Origin: Streptomyces ficellus
GTDB lineage: Bacteria > Actinomycetota > Actinomycetes > Streptomycetales > Streptomycetaceae
Assembly (NCBI RefSeq): GCF_030406405.1
Contig: NZ_JAUEPL010000053.1
Span: forward strand, 1 to 51,096
DNA: 51,096 nt
Direction of reading: 5' to 3'
Translations under genes and position numbers: made by a program
Part shown: positions 19,483-28,737 of the stretch, piece after piece
Numbering within the stretch: position 1 is the first letter of the stretch
Layout: every line of letters starts with the position of its first letter
The notes under the pieces: generated by a model
The model's database searches: none
The model's input: only the letters and a program-made list of their open reading frames with translations
Told to the model about the DNA's origin: nothing

Positions 19483-19939
19483 GTTCGCCGCCGAGTTCGA
19501 TGGCCGTGCAGCGCCATTTGTGGTCGGTGCCCTTCTCCAGGCGGAACGCCATCGCCCGGACCTGCTCCCCGGCCGCGATGCTGGCGAACGCCTCCACGAC
19601 GCCCGGGCGCAGCGGGTAGCCGCCGCACCGGCGGATGACGGGGCGCACACCCCGGGCGCGCAGGGGCGTGGTCGGCGCGAGCCTGATGAGCTGGTCGTAC
19701 GCCTCGCCGATGGTCTGGCCGAGCATCCAGTGGACCGGGCGCTCGCCGCTGAGGACGGCGAGCAGCCGCTCGGCGAAGACGAGGTGCGGCGGCACCGGAC
19801 GGCGGGCCGGCACGGTGGTGCGGCCGGGTGTCCTGCCGGCGGCCGGGCGGGGTGCGAGCGGCCGGACCGAGCCGCCGGGTCCGCGTCGGCCCCGGTGGCC
19901 GGCCGGACCGTTCGTCGTCCTGGTTGCGGTGGTGCTCAT
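19469..19939 (-). CDS. Rv3235-family (DUF6459) protein
   Basis: 156 residues. A disordered Arg/Pro/Gly-rich N-terminus (about 1-50) precedes a compact domain with RLLAVLSGERPVHWMLGQT and a C-terminal part resembling Rv3235 of Mycobacterium (MAFRLEKGTDHKWRCTAIEL). The gene adjoins secA in many actinobacteria, here convergently. No activity is known; a link to export or envelope work is only suggested by context. The stop codon lies in the second copy of a 30-base-period direct repeat. Confidence 0.82.
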   Translation of the reverse strand: MSTTATRTTNGPAGHRGRRGPGGSVRPLAPRPAAGRTPGRTTVPARRPVPPHLVFAERLLAVLSGERPVHWMLGQTIGEAYDQLIRLAPTTPLRARGVRPVIRRCGGYPLRPGVVEAFASIAAGEQVRAMAFRLEKGTDHKWRCTAIELGGERDRP

Positions 19940-20216
19940 GGTGGTCGTCCCCGTTCCGTCGCGCCCGGTTCGCTACCGGGCAGTAACGTGCGTTGGTGAT
20001 CTTCTACGGGGCGGGGTGGACGCCCGCAATCGCCGCAGGGGCGGTGTGCGAAGTCGTGGGTGGATCACCTATCCGGGTGAGGGGCGCGGGCGGGGGCCTG
20101 GTGAGCGGCGGTGAACGGGTCATACGAGGTGGACGGGGCGGCCGGGCGGGGACCGGGCCCGAACGGGTACTCCGCACGTATCCTGAGGGCGTCCCCGACT
20201 ACGAAAGCGGCCTGCC

Positions 20217-20723
20217 ATGCGCGTGTACGTCCCCCTGACCCTCCCCGGTCTCGCACAGGCGCACAAAGCGGGCGAGCTGGGCCCCGGCCCCCTGACCGCG
20301 TACGCGGTGACACCCGGGCTGCGCGAGTGGTACGTCTCCGAGGACATCGAGGAGCTGGAGTACGCCGCGCTGAGCCGGGCCGCGGCCGCGTCGCTGCGCA
20401 TGCTGGCCGCCGATCCGGACGCCGCCCGGCGCAGGGTCGTGGTGGCCGTCGACGTCCCGGACGGCGCGGCCGTCGCCGATCCCGACGGGGCGCTGGATCC
20501 CTCGTCGGTCGGCGAGGTGCGCATCGCGGGCACGGTGCCGCTGACCACGGCGGCGGCGGTGCACGCGGACGCGGACGACGCCGAGGACGACGTCGCGGCG
20601 GCGGCGCAGGCGCTGGGCGCGGCGGATCACGGGGACGATGACGCCCAGTTCGTGGTCGACGGGGCGGAGGACCATGAGCTGCTGTGGTACGGGGTGCAGG
20701 AGATTCCCGGGCTGCTCGACTGA
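20217..20723 (+). CDS. DUF6912-type small acidic protein
   Basis: 168 residues beginning MRVYVPLTLPGLAQAHKAGE. The N-terminal half (about 1-80) is well ordered and contains LREWYVSEDIEELEYAALSRAA. The C-terminal half is very acidic, with Asp runs between about 118 and 148. It fits a conserved actinobacterial family of unknown function found near secA and gdh. It has its own 277-base upstream gap, shared with the divergent Rv3235-type gene; TATCCT near 20179 could be a -10 element, but no good -35 accompanies it. Confidence 0.78.
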   Translation: MRVYVPLTLPGLAQAHKAGELGPGPLTAYAVTPGLREWYVSEDIEELEYAALSRAAAASLRMLAADPDAARRRVVVAVDVPDGAAVADPDGALDPSSVGEVRIAGTVPLTTAAAVHADADDAEDDVAAAAQALGAADHGDDDAQFVVDGAEDHELLWYGVQEIPGLLD

Positions 20724-20870
20724 GGCGCGACCGCGGGCGACCGGGGGGCGACCGGGGCGAGCGGGAATCGACTGAGAGCCCCTGGAGGGCGCCTGCAAGG
20801 CGTCCGGGGGTCGCCCGGGGGCCTGCTCCGGCCTTGGCCGGTTGTCAGAGCCTGCCGGTACCTTCGTGGC

Positions 20871-21539
20871 ATGGGGAAGCGCGGCACACATCTGGTGTGG
20901 GACTGGAACGGCACGCTGCTCGATGACATCGACGCGGTCATCGGGGCGACGAACGCGGCGTTCGAGGAGATAGGCATGGAGCCGATCACCCTCGCGCGGT
21001 ACCGCGAGCTGTACTGCGTGCCGGTTCCGCTGTTCTACGAGCGGCTGATGGGCCGGCTGCCCACGGAGGCGGAGTGGGTGGTGATGGACGGGGCGTTCCA
21101 CCGGCACTACTGGGCGCGTGCCGGCGCGTGCGGGCTCACGGCCGGTGCCGCGGAACTGCTGGCGACGCGGCAGGCCGCGGGGTTCACGCAGTCGTTGCTG
21201 TCGCTGGCCCCGCACGAGCGCCTGATACCCATCGTGCAGCGGCACGGCATCGAGGAGCGGTTCGTGCGGGTGGACGGCCGGATCGGTGACTCGACGGCCG
21301 GCAAGGCGGCGCACATGGTGCGCCACCTGCTGGCGCTGGCCGGGACGGTGGCGTCGCCGGACCGGGTCGTGGTCATCGGGGACGCTGCGGACGACGCGGT
21401 GGCGGCGGCGCACGTGGGCGCGCAGGCGGTGCTGTACACGGGCGGCTCGCACTGCCGGGCCAGCCTGGAGTCGGTGGGCGTCCCGGTCGTGGACACGCTG
21501 GAGGAGGCGGTGGCGGTCGCGGAGGAACTGGTGGCGTAA
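20871..21539 (+). CDS. HAD-superfamily phosphatase-like protein
   Basis: 222 residues. The fold resembles phosphoglycolate phosphatase-type HAD hydrolases: motif I WDWNGTLLDD near residue 10, an alpha-helical cap, motif II (LLSLAPH), and motif IV VVVIGDAADDAVAAAH. Motif I reads D-W-N-G-T where the family norm is D-x-D-G-T, so the general acid/base Asp is Asn. That may lower hydrolysis or change the reaction. The preceding gap (20724-20870) contains G-rich repeats of GCGACCGGGG and a weak GGGCGCC/GGCGTCC hairpin. Confidence 0.85.
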   Translation: MGKRGTHLVWDWNGTLLDDIDAVIGATNAAFEEIGMEPITLARYRELYCVPVPLFYERLMGRLPTEAEWVVMDGAFHRHYWARAGACGLTAGAAELLATRQAAGFTQSLLSLAPHERLIPIVQRHGIEERFVRVDGRIGDSTAGKAAHMVRHLLALAGTVASPDRVVVIGDAADDAVAAAHVGAQAVLYTGGSHCRASLESVGVPVVDTLEEAVAVAEELVA

Positions 21540-21802
21540 GGGGGTGCGGTCGGCGCGGGTGCTGCCCGGGCGGGCGCACCCGGCCCGGCGACTGCGCTGC
21601 CGCTGCCGATCCGGTCCAGGTTCCGAGCCGTGCGGGGCCCGTGCCGGGGCCCGTGCCGATCCGGGTGCCGGTCTCCCTGCGGTGCCCGTGCCGGTCAGGC
21701 GCCGATCCCCGCGCCAGTCCGTGCCGCTCCCTGCGGGGCCCGTGCCGATCCGGTGGCGATCCCCGCGCCGGGTCCGGTGCCGATCCCGGTGCCTTTCCCG
21801 GT

Positions 21803-22029
21803 GCCGATCCGGTGGCGGGCCTGTGCCGATCCGGTGCCGGCCCCGTGTCGGCGTGCCGATCCCGGCGCCGATCCCCGTGCCGGTCCGGTGCCAGACCCCG
21901 CACCGGGACCCGTGCCGATCCGGCGCCGATCCGGTGGCGGGCCTGTGCCGATCCGGTGCCGACCCCGTGTCGGCGTGCCGATCCCGGCGCCGATCCCCGT
22001 GCCGGTCCGGTGCCAGACCCCGCACCGGG
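21803..22029. repeat. 105-base direct repeat pair
   Basis: Bases 21803-21907 recur at 21925-22029 with one difference (G at 21840, A at 21962), a 122-base period. Both copies lie in the GATC-rich tract. The near identity suggests a recent duplication or ongoing homogenisation. Confidence 0.9.
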
Positions 22030-22346
22030 CCCCGCGCCGGTCCGGTGCCGCTCCCGTGCGCGGTCCGTGCCGGTCCGGTGCCGGCCCCGCACCGGGCCCC
22101 GTGCCCGTGAACGGCCGGATCTTGGCGGTCATCACCGTCCGGCTCTCATGTCGCTGTCCAGAGTGTCAAACTTCCAGGCCCGGTTTTGTACACATACGGC
22201 TCATGACGGGCCGGGGGGCAGGAGCGATAGCCTGGACCCGTGATCAGCGCGATACGCCGTGGGGGCAGCGGAGCCCCCGGCCTGCGCCCGGAGTGCCACC
22301 GTGCCCGGGTGATCGCTGACCCTTCCCATCCGGCCCGATCGCCAAA

Positions 22347-22356
22347 ATTGGCCAAT
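22347..22356. promoter_or_regulatory. palindrome ATTGGCCAAT upstream of gdh
   Basis: A perfect ten-base palindrome in a locally AT-richer stretch 119 bases before the gdh start. It could be an operator or part of a promoter. No flanking symmetry extends it, so confidence is low. Confidence 0.3.
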
Positions 22357-22474
22357 AACGGCCCGGACATCTCTCATCGCGGCATAACGTCGCCTCAGAC
22401 CGGATACCCCGCGTCGTGGCGTTGTGTCTCTTTCACCTACGTCACGCAACGGCGCGCGACAGGAGCCAGAGGAC

Positions 22475-25400
22475 ATGCAGACCAAGCTGGACGATGCCAA
22501 GGCCGAGCTGCTCGAACGGGCCGCCCGGGTAGCTGAGCACAGCCCGGTCGGGGGGAAACTCCAGACCGAGGCCGAGAGCGGGGAACGTCCGGACCAGGAC
22601 ACCGTTCTCGCCTACCTCCAGCGCTACTACCTGCACACGGCTCCCGAGGACCTCCTGGACCGGGACCCGGTGGACGTCTTTGGCGCGGCGCTGTCCCACT
22701 ACCGGCTGGCCGAGAACCGCCCCCAGGGCACGGCCAGCGTGCGCGTGCACACGCCCACCGTGGAAGAGAACGGGTGGACGTGCAGCCACTCCGTCGTCGA
22801 GGTCGTGACGGACGACATGCCCTTCCTCGTCGACTCGGTGACCAACGAGCTGTCACGCCAGGGCCGCGGCATCCACGTCGTCATCCACCCCCAGTTCGTC
22901 GTCCGCCGCGATGTGGCGGGCAAGCTCATCGAGGTGCTCGGCGACGGCGGCGACAAGAAGGACCGGCACGACACCCTCACCGAGTCCTGGATCCACGTCG
23001 AGATCGACCGCGAGACCGACCGCGCCGACCTCAAGCAGATCACCGCCGACCTGCTGCGCGTCCTGTCCGACGTCCGCGAGACCGTCGAGGACTGGGAGAA
23101 GATGCGCGACGCCGCGCTGCGCATCGCCGAGAACCTGCCCAAGGAGCCGATCGCCGACGACCTGCGCAACACGGAGGTCGAGGAGGCCCGCGAGCTGCTG
23201 CGCTGGCTGGCCGACGACCACTTCACCTTCCTCGGCTACCGCGAGTACCAGCTCACCGAGGAGGACGCGCTCGCCGCCGTACCCGGCACCGGCCTGGGCA
23301 TCCTGCGCTCCGACCCGCACCACAGCGGCGACGAGGCCCACCCCGTCTCGCCGTCCTTCAACCGCCTCCCGCGCGACGCCCGCGCCAAGGCGCGCGAGCA
23401 CAAGCTGCTGATCCTGACGAAGGCCAACAGCCGCGCGACCGTGCACCGCCCGTCGTACCTGGACTACGTCGGCGTCAAGAAGTTCGACGAGCAGGGCAAC
23501 GTCGTCGGCGAGCGGCGCTTCCTCGGGCTGTTCTCGTCCGCCGCGTACACCGAGTCCGTCCGCCGCGTCCCGGTCGTCCGCCGCAAGGTCGCCGAGGTCC
23601 TGGAGAAGGCGGGTTTCTCGCCCAACAGCCACGACGGCCGCGACCTGCTCCAGATCCTGGAGACCTACCCGCGCGACGAGCTGTTCCAGACGTCCGTCGA
23701 CGAGCTGCTGCCCATCGTCACCAGCGTGCTCTACCTCCAGGAGCGCCGCCGGCTCCGGCTCTACCTGCGCCAGGACGAGTACGGGCGCTACTACTCCGCC
23801 CTCGTCTACCTGCCGCGCGACCGCTTCAACACCACCGTCCGGCTGCGGATCATCGACATCCTGAAGGAGGAGCTCGGCGGCACCAGCGTCGACTTCACCG
23901 CCTGGAACACCGAGTCGATCCTCTCCCGGCTGCACTTCGTCGTCCGCGTCCCGCAGGGCACCGAGCTCACCCCGCTCACCGAGGCCGATGCCGAGCGCAT
24001 CGAGGCCCGGCTCGTCGAAGCCGCCCGCTCCTGGGAGGACGGCTTCGGCGAGGCGCTCAACGCCGAGATGGGCGAGGAGCGCGCCGCCGAGCTGCTGCGC
24101 CGTTACGGCAACGCCTTCCCCGAGGGTTACAAGGCCGACCACACGCCGCGCGCCGCCGTCTCCGACCTCGCCCACCTGGAGCAGCTGGTCCGGGGCGAGA
24201 GGGACTTCGCGCTCTCCCTGTACGAGCCGGTCGGCGCCGGCCCCGGCGAGCGCCGCTTCAAGATCTACAAGACGGGCGCGCAGATCTCCCTGTCCGCCGT
24301 CCTGCCGGTCCTCAACCGGCTCGGTGTCGAGGTCGTCGACGAGCGCCCGTACGAGCTGCGCTGCGCGGACCGTACGCAGGCGTGGATCTACGACTTCGGG
24401 CTGCGCATGCCGCAGAGCTCGACCGCTTCCGCCAGCGGCGACTACCTGGCCGACGACGCGCGTGAGCGGTTCCAGGAGGCGTTCGCCGCGACCTGGACCG
24501 GCCGGGCCGAGAACGACGGCTTCAACGCGCTGGTGCTCAGCGCGGGGCTGAGCTGGCGCCAGGCGATGGTGCTGCGCGCGTACGCCAAGTACCTGCGCCA
24601 GGCCGGTTCCACGTTCAGCCAGGACTACATGGAGGACACCCTCCGCCACAACGTCCACACCACCCGGCTGCTGGTCTCCCTCTTCGAGGCGCGGATGTCT
24701 CCGGAGCGGCAGCGGGCCGGCACCGAGCTGACCGACGGCCTGATGGAGGAGCTGGACGGCGCGCTCGACCAGGTCGCGAGCCTGGACGAGGACCGGATCC
24801 TGCGGTCCTTCCTCACCGTCATCAAGGCCACCCTCCGCACCAACTTCTTCCAGAAGGCGGAGAGCGGCGAGGCGCACGCCTATGTGTCGATGAAGTTCGA
24901 CCCGCAGGCCATCCCCGACCTGCCGGCGCCGCGCCCCGCGTACGAGATCTGGGTGTACTCGCCGCGCGTGGAGGGCGTCCACCTGCGCTTCGGGAAGGTC
25001 GCGCGTGGCGGTCTGCGCTGGTCCGACCGGCGCGAGGACTTCCGTACCGAGATCCTGGGCCTGGTCAAGGCGCAGATGGTGAAGAACACCGTCATCGTGC
25101 CGGTCGGCGCCAAGGGCGGGTTCGTCGCCAAGCAGCTGCCGGACCCGGCCGTCGACCGTGACGCGTGGCTGGCCGAGGGCATCGCCTGCTACAAGACGTT
25201 CATCTCGGCGCTGCTCGACATCACCGACAACATGGTGGCGGGCGAGGTCGTGCCGCCGGTCGACGTCGTCCGGCACGACGGGGACGACACCTACCTCGTC
25301 GTCGCCGCCGACAAGGGCACCGCGACCTTCTCCGACATCGCCAACGAGGTCGCCGTCGCGTACGGCTTCTGGCTGGGCGACGCGTTCGCCTCCGGCGGCT

Positions 25401-27433
25401 CGGCCGGGTACGACCACAAGGGCATGGGCATCACCGCCCGTGGCGCCTGGGAGTCGGTCAAGCGGCACTTCCGCGAGCTGGGCCACGACACCCAGACCCA
25501 GGACTTCACGGTCGTGGGCGTCGGCGACATGTCCGGTGACGTGTTCGGCAACGGCATGCTGCTCTCCGAGCACATCCGGCTGGTGGCGGCCTTCGACCAC
25601 CGGCACATCTTCATCGACCCGAACCCGGACGCGGCCGTCTCGTACGCCGAGCGCCGCCGCCTGTTCGAGCTGCCGCGCAGCTCCTGGGCCGACTACGACA
25701 AGCAGCTGCTGTCCCCGGGCGGCGGCATCCACCCGCGTACCGCCAAGTCGATCCCGGTCAACGCGCACATGCGGGCCGCGCTCGGCATCGAGGGCCCCGT
25801 CACCAAGCTGACCCCGGCCGAGCTGATGCAGGCGATCCTCAAGGCGCCGGTCGACCTGCTGTGGAACGGCGGCATCGGTACGTACGTCAAGGCCACCACC
25901 GAGACGCACGGCGACGTCGGCGACAAGGCCAACGACGCCATCCGCGTCAACGGTGAGGAGCTGCGCGTCAAGGTCGTCGGCGAGGGCGGCAACCTGGGCC
26001 TGACCCAGCTCGGCCGGATCGAGTTCGCCCGCAAGGGTGGTCCGGACGGCGAGGGCGGCAAGATCAACACCGACGCCATCGACAACAGCGCCGGCGTGGA
26101 CACCTCCGACCACGAGGTGAACATCAAGATCCTGCTCAACGCCCTGGTGGCGGACGGCGACATGACCGTCAAGCAGCGCAACAAGATCCTCGCCGAGATG
26201 ACCGACGAGGTCGGCGCGCTGGTGCTGCGCAACAACTACGCGCAGAACGTCGCCCTGGCCAACGCGGTCCGGCAGTCCCCGTCCCTCCTCCACGCCCACC
26301 AGCGCTTCATGCGCCGCCTGGGCCGCGAGGGCAAGCTCGACAGGGCGCTGGAGTTCCTGCCGAGCGACCGGCAGATCCGCGAGCTGCTCAACGCCGGCAA
26401 GGGGCTCAGCCAGCCCGAGCTGGCCGTGCTGCTCGCCTACACCAAGATCACGGTGGCGGAGGAGCTGATCCACACGGATCTGCCCGACGACCCCTACCTG
26501 CGCAAGCTGCTGCACGAGTACTTCCCCTCCAAGCTGCGCGAGGAGTTCGCCGAGCAGATCGACGCCCACGCGCTGCGCCGGGAGATCATCACGACGGTGC
26601 TGGTCAACGACACCGTCAACACCGGCGGCTCGACGTTCCTGCACCGGCTGCGCGAGGAGACCGGCGCGTCGGTGGAGGAGATCGTCCGGGCGCACTGCGC
26701 GGCCCGCGCGATCTTCGGGCTGAACACCGTGTGGGACGCCGTCGAGGAGCTCGACAACCGCGTCGCGGCCGACGTCCAGACCCGTATCCGGCTGCACTCG
26801 CGGCGCCTGGTCGAGCGCGGTACGCGCTGGCTGCTGGGCAACCGGCCGCAGCCGGTGCGGCTCGCGGAGACGGTCGAGTTCTTCGCGGACCGGGTCGAGC
26901 AGGTGTGGGCGCAGCTGCCGAAGATGCTGCGCGGCGCCGACCTGGAGTGGTACGAGTCGATCGTGGACGAGCTGACCGGGGCGGGCGTCCCGGACGAGCT
27001 GGCGCTGCGGGTGGCCGGGTTCTCGTCCGCCTTCCCGACGCTCGACATCGTGGCGATCGCGGACCGGACGGGCAAGGACCCGATGGCGGTCGCCGAGGTG
27101 TACTACGACCTGGCCGACCGGCTGAGCATCACCCAGCTGATGGACCGGATCATCGAGCTGCCGCGTGCCGACCGCTGGCAGTCGATGGCCCGCGCCTCCA
27201 TCCGCGAGGACCTGTACGCCGCGCACGCCGCGCTCACCGCGGACGTGCTGTCGGCGGGCAACGGCACCTCGACGCCGGAGGAGCGGTTCAAGGCGTGGGA
27301 GCAGAGGAACGCCGCGATCCTGAGCCGGGCGCGCACGACGCTGGAGGAGATCCAGAGCTCGGACTCGTTCGACCTGGCCAACCTGTCGGTGGCGATGCGG
27401 ACCATGCGGACGCTGCTGCGTACGCACAGCTGA
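22475..27433 (+). CDS. gdh: NAD-specific glutamate dehydrogenase, 180-kDa class
   Basis: 1652 residues from an ATG preceded by AGGAG and GAGG. Oxidises glutamate to 2-oxoglutarate with NAD. Length and architecture match the large GDH class first described in Streptomyces clavuligerus. The regulatory N-terminal half is about 700 residues (VVEVVTDDMPFLVDSVTNEL). The catalytic core contains RGGLRWSDRREDFRTE and the substrate-binding Lys in VGAKGGFVAK (K880). The NAD domain has VGVGDMSGDVFGNGMLLS and VVGEGGNLGLTQ, followed by a helical C-terminal domain. The gene is monocistronic, with a strong hairpin after the stop. Confidence 0.96.
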   Translation: MQTKLDDAKAELLERAARVAEHSPVGGKLQTEAESGERPDQDTVLAYLQRYYLHTAPEDLLDRDPVDVFGAALSHYRLAENRPQGTASVRVHTPTVEENGWTCSHSVVEVVTDDMPFLVDSVTNELSRQGRGIHVVIHPQFVVRRDVAGKLIEVLGDGGDKKDRHDTLTESWIHVEIDRETDRADLKQITADLLRVLSDVRETVEDWEKMRDAALRIAENLPKEPIADDLRNTEVEEARELLRWLADDHFTFLGYREYQLTEEDALAAVPGTGLGILRSDPHHSGDEAHPVSPSFNRLPRDARAKAREHKLLILTKANSRATVHRPSYLDYVGVKKFDEQGNVVGERRFLGLFSSAAYTESVRRVPVVRRKVAEVLEKAGFSPNSHDGRDLLQILETYPRDELFQTSVDELLPIVTSVLYLQERRRLRLYLRQDEYGRYYSALVYLPRDRFNTTVRLRIIDILKEELGGTSVDFTAWNTESILSRLHFVVRVPQGTELTPLTEADAERIEARLVEAARSWEDGFGEALNAEMGEERAAELLRRYGNAFPEGYKADHTPRAAVSDLAHLEQLVRGERDFALSLYEPVGAGPGERRFKIYKTGAQISLSAVLPVLNRLGVEVVDERPYELRCADRTQAWIYDFGLRMPQSSTASASGDYLADDARERFQEAFAATWTGRAENDGFNALVLSAGLSWRQAMVLRAYAKYLRQAGSTFSQDYMEDTLRHNVHTTRLLVSLFEARMSPERQRAGTELTDGLMEELDGALDQVASLDEDRILRSFLTVIKATLRTNFFQKAESGEAHAYVSMKFDPQAIPDLPAPRPAYEIWVYSPRVEGVHLRFGKVARGGLRWSDRREDFRTEILGLVKAQMVKNTVIVPVGAKGGFVAKQLPDPAVDRDAWLAEGIACYKTFISALLDITDNMVAGEVVPPVDVVRHDGDDTYLVVAADKGTATFSDIANEVAVAYGFWLGDAFASGGSAGYDHKGMGITARGAWESVKRHFRELGHDTQTQDFTVVGVGDMSGDVFGNGMLLSEHIRLVAAFDHRHIFIDPNPDAAVSYAERRRLFELPRSSWADYDKQLLSPGGGIHPRTAKSIPVNAHMRAALGIEGPVTKLTPAELMQAILKAPVDLLWNGGIGTYVKATTETHGDVGDKANDAIRVNGEELRVKVVGEGGNLGLTQLGRIEFARKGGPDGEGGKINTDAIDNSAGVDTSDHEVNIKILLNALVADGDMTVKQRNKILAEMTDEVGALVLRNNYAQNVALANAVRQSPSLLHAHQRFMRRLGREGKLDRALEFLPSDRQIRELLNAGKGLSQPELAVLLAYTKITVAEELIHTDLPDDPYLRKLLHEYFPSKLREEFAEQIDAHALRREIITTVLVNDTVNTGGSTFLHRLREETGASVEEIVRAHCAARAIFGLNTVWDAVEELDNRVAADVQTRIRLHSRRLVERGTRWLLGNRPQPVRLAETVEFFADRVEQVWAQLPKMLRGADLEWYESIVDELTGAGVPDELALRVAGFSSAFPTLDIVAIADRTGKDPMAVAEVYYDLADRLSITQLMDRIIELPRADRWQSMARASIREDLYAAHAALTADVLSAGNGTSTPEERFKAWEQRNAAILSRARTTLEEIQSSDSFDLANLSVAMRTMRTLLRTHS

Positions 27434-27447
27434 TCGCCGAGCGCTGA

Positions 27448-27481
27448 GAAGGGCGCCCGCCGCATCCGGTGGGCGCCCTTC
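27448..27481. terminator. bidirectional terminator, gdh / GT87 gene
   Basis: A 14-pair hairpin with core AAGGGCGCCC/GGGCGCCCTT and a six-base loop (GCATCC) fills the 54-base gap between the convergent gdh and GT87-type genes. Symmetry of the stem allows function on both strands. Confidence 0.88.
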
Positions 27482-27487
27482 GGCCGG

Positions 27488-28711
27488 TCACAGCCCTTTG
27501 AGCGACGGCGGCCCCGGCACCGTCGAGGCCCACAGCCGCCGGCACGACAGCAGCGTGGCGGCGAGCAGCAGTCCGTTGCGCAGCGCCACCACCGCGACCC
27601 CGACCGGGGTGACCGTGATGACCTCCTCGTACAGCACGGGGTACGCCAGTGAACTGAGCGCCGCCGCCGGCAGCATCAGCAGCGCCACCTGCCGCTGACT
27701 GGTCTCCCGGCAGGTCAGGCAGACCGCCGCGAGCCCCAGCAGCCACACCATGTACTGGGGGCTGATCACCCTGCTGGTCACCGTGAACAGCAGCACGGCG
27801 GTGAGCGCGGCGTCCAGCGGGGTCGCCGCGCTCCACTGCCAGGACCGCACCCGCCACAGCAGCAGCCAGCAGAAGGCGAGCCCGGTCAGCAGCAGCGCGA
27901 AGTGGGCCACGCCGGTCGCGTACGGCCCGGTGAGCTCGAAGGCCCCGTACCGGTACCGCACCTCCCCCGGCCACCACCCCGCCAGCCGCGCCAGCGACAG
28001 CGCGGTGCCGCCCAGCGACTCGATCTGCACGCCCCGGCCGCCCTGCTGGCGCGCGAAGTCCAGGGGGTGCGCGTACCCGAGCGCCAGGACGGTGAACAGC
28101 GCGCCCGCCGCCACCGTCGCCCACGCCCAGGCCCGGCGCGTGAGGTGCCCGCGGGGCGTGCCGATCAGGGTGAGCAGGGGCCACACCTTGACCATGGCGC
28201 CGATCCCGGCGAGCGCGCCGCCGACGCGGGAGCGGCCGGCGCGCAGCGCCAGCAGCGCCAGTACGGCCAGGGCGGTGACCTGGACGTCGTACCGCGCCAG
28301 GGGCAGGTGCAGCAGCAGCGGCAGCCCGATCACCCAGAGCCACGCACCGCTCGCGCCGGCCCGGGCGAGCGCGAAGGTGATGACGGCGTCGGCGAGGAGC
28401 GTGAGCGCGACGAACGCCTGGTAGTACGTCAGCCCGGGTACCAGGCCCGGCGCCAGGATGGCGAGCCCGGCGCCGGGCGGGTACTGCCAGGTGGCGTCAC
28501 CGGGCGGGAAGGTGCCTTGCGAGAGCAGCTGGTGCCAGTGCCGGTACAGCAGGTAGACCTCGCGGCCCAGCCCGCCGATGCCGAGGGTGTCGCGCCACAG
28601 CAGCAGCAGCATCCCGGCGCGGGTGAGGGCCCATACGGCGGTCAGCGCGAGCGCGGGTGACCGGTCCGTGAACAGAGGTGTGCGGCGTGCGCTGATCCGA
28701 TAGATGGTCAT
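27488..28711 (-). CDS. GT87-type polyprenol-linked mannosyltransferase-like membrane protein
   Basis: 407 residues with about ten hydrophobic segments throughout. The pattern fits DUF2029/GT87 transferases, which use polyprenyl-phosphate sugar donors on the outer face of the membrane: an early loop with YRHWHQLLSQGTFPPGDATWQYPPGA, then GIGAMVKVWPLLTL and RVISPQYMVWLLGL. It is the most downstream gene of the minus-strand exporter group, 26 bases after the TagH-like gene. The donor and acceptor cannot be told from sequence; the context suggests a wall glycopolymer or its lipid-linked precursor. Confidence 0.8.
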   Translation of the reverse strand: MTIYRISARRTPLFTDRSPALALTAVWALTRAGMLLLLWRDTLGIGGLGREVYLLYRHWHQLLSQGTFPPGDATWQYPPGAGLAILAPGLVPGLTYYQAFVALTLLADAVITFALARAGASGAWLWVIGLPLLLHLPLARYDVQVTALAVLALLALRAGRSRVGGALAGIGAMVKVWPLLTLIGTPRGHLTRRAWAWATVAAGALFTVLALGYAHPLDFARQQGGRGVQIESLGGTALSLARLAGWWPGEVRYRYGAFELTGPYATGVAHFALLLTGLAFCWLLLWRVRSWQWSAATPLDAALTAVLLFTVTSRVISPQYMVWLLGLAAVCLTCRETSQRQVALLMLPAAALSSLAYPVLYEEVITVTPVGVAVVALRNGLLLAATLLSCRRLWASTVPGPPSLKGL

Positions 28712-28737
28712 CGGTGCGCACTTTAACCCGCTATGGG

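Larger units (their letters stand above)
21540..22474. other. 935-base non-coding tract before gdh
   Basis: No gene is supported. Bases from about 21600 to 22110 are built from short units (GCCGATCCGGTG and relatives) and hold about fifteen GATC tetramers, far above the one expected every 256 bases. Long frames on both strands here translate to Arg/Pro/Gly repeats and are artefacts. From about 22140 the composition becomes ordinary and should contain the gdh promoter and leader, including a small GGGGGC/GCCCCC hairpin at 22261-22278 and the palindrome at 22347. Confidence 0.7.

Noticed and set aside
20199..22025. Minus-strand open frame through the GATC-rich repeats
   Set aside because: Translates to repeating Asp-Arg-His and Gly-Thr-Gly units created by the DNA repeats and runs antisense through the HAD and DUF6912 genes.
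21803..22029. Direct repeats considered as a CRISPR array
   Set aside because: Only two long copies with a 17-base gap, no short regular repeats with unique spacers, and no cas genes.
22853..27427. Open frame of over 1500 codons antisense to gdh
   Set aside because: High-GC codon bias keeps the antisense frame free of stops; its product is low complexity and the sense frame has all GDH motifs.
27488..28711. GT87-type gene considered as a polymer ligase or flippase
   Set aside because: The loop pattern and mid-protein motifs fit DUF2029/GT87 better than O-antigen ligase or MurJ/Wzx types; the exporter role is already filled by the TagGH pair.
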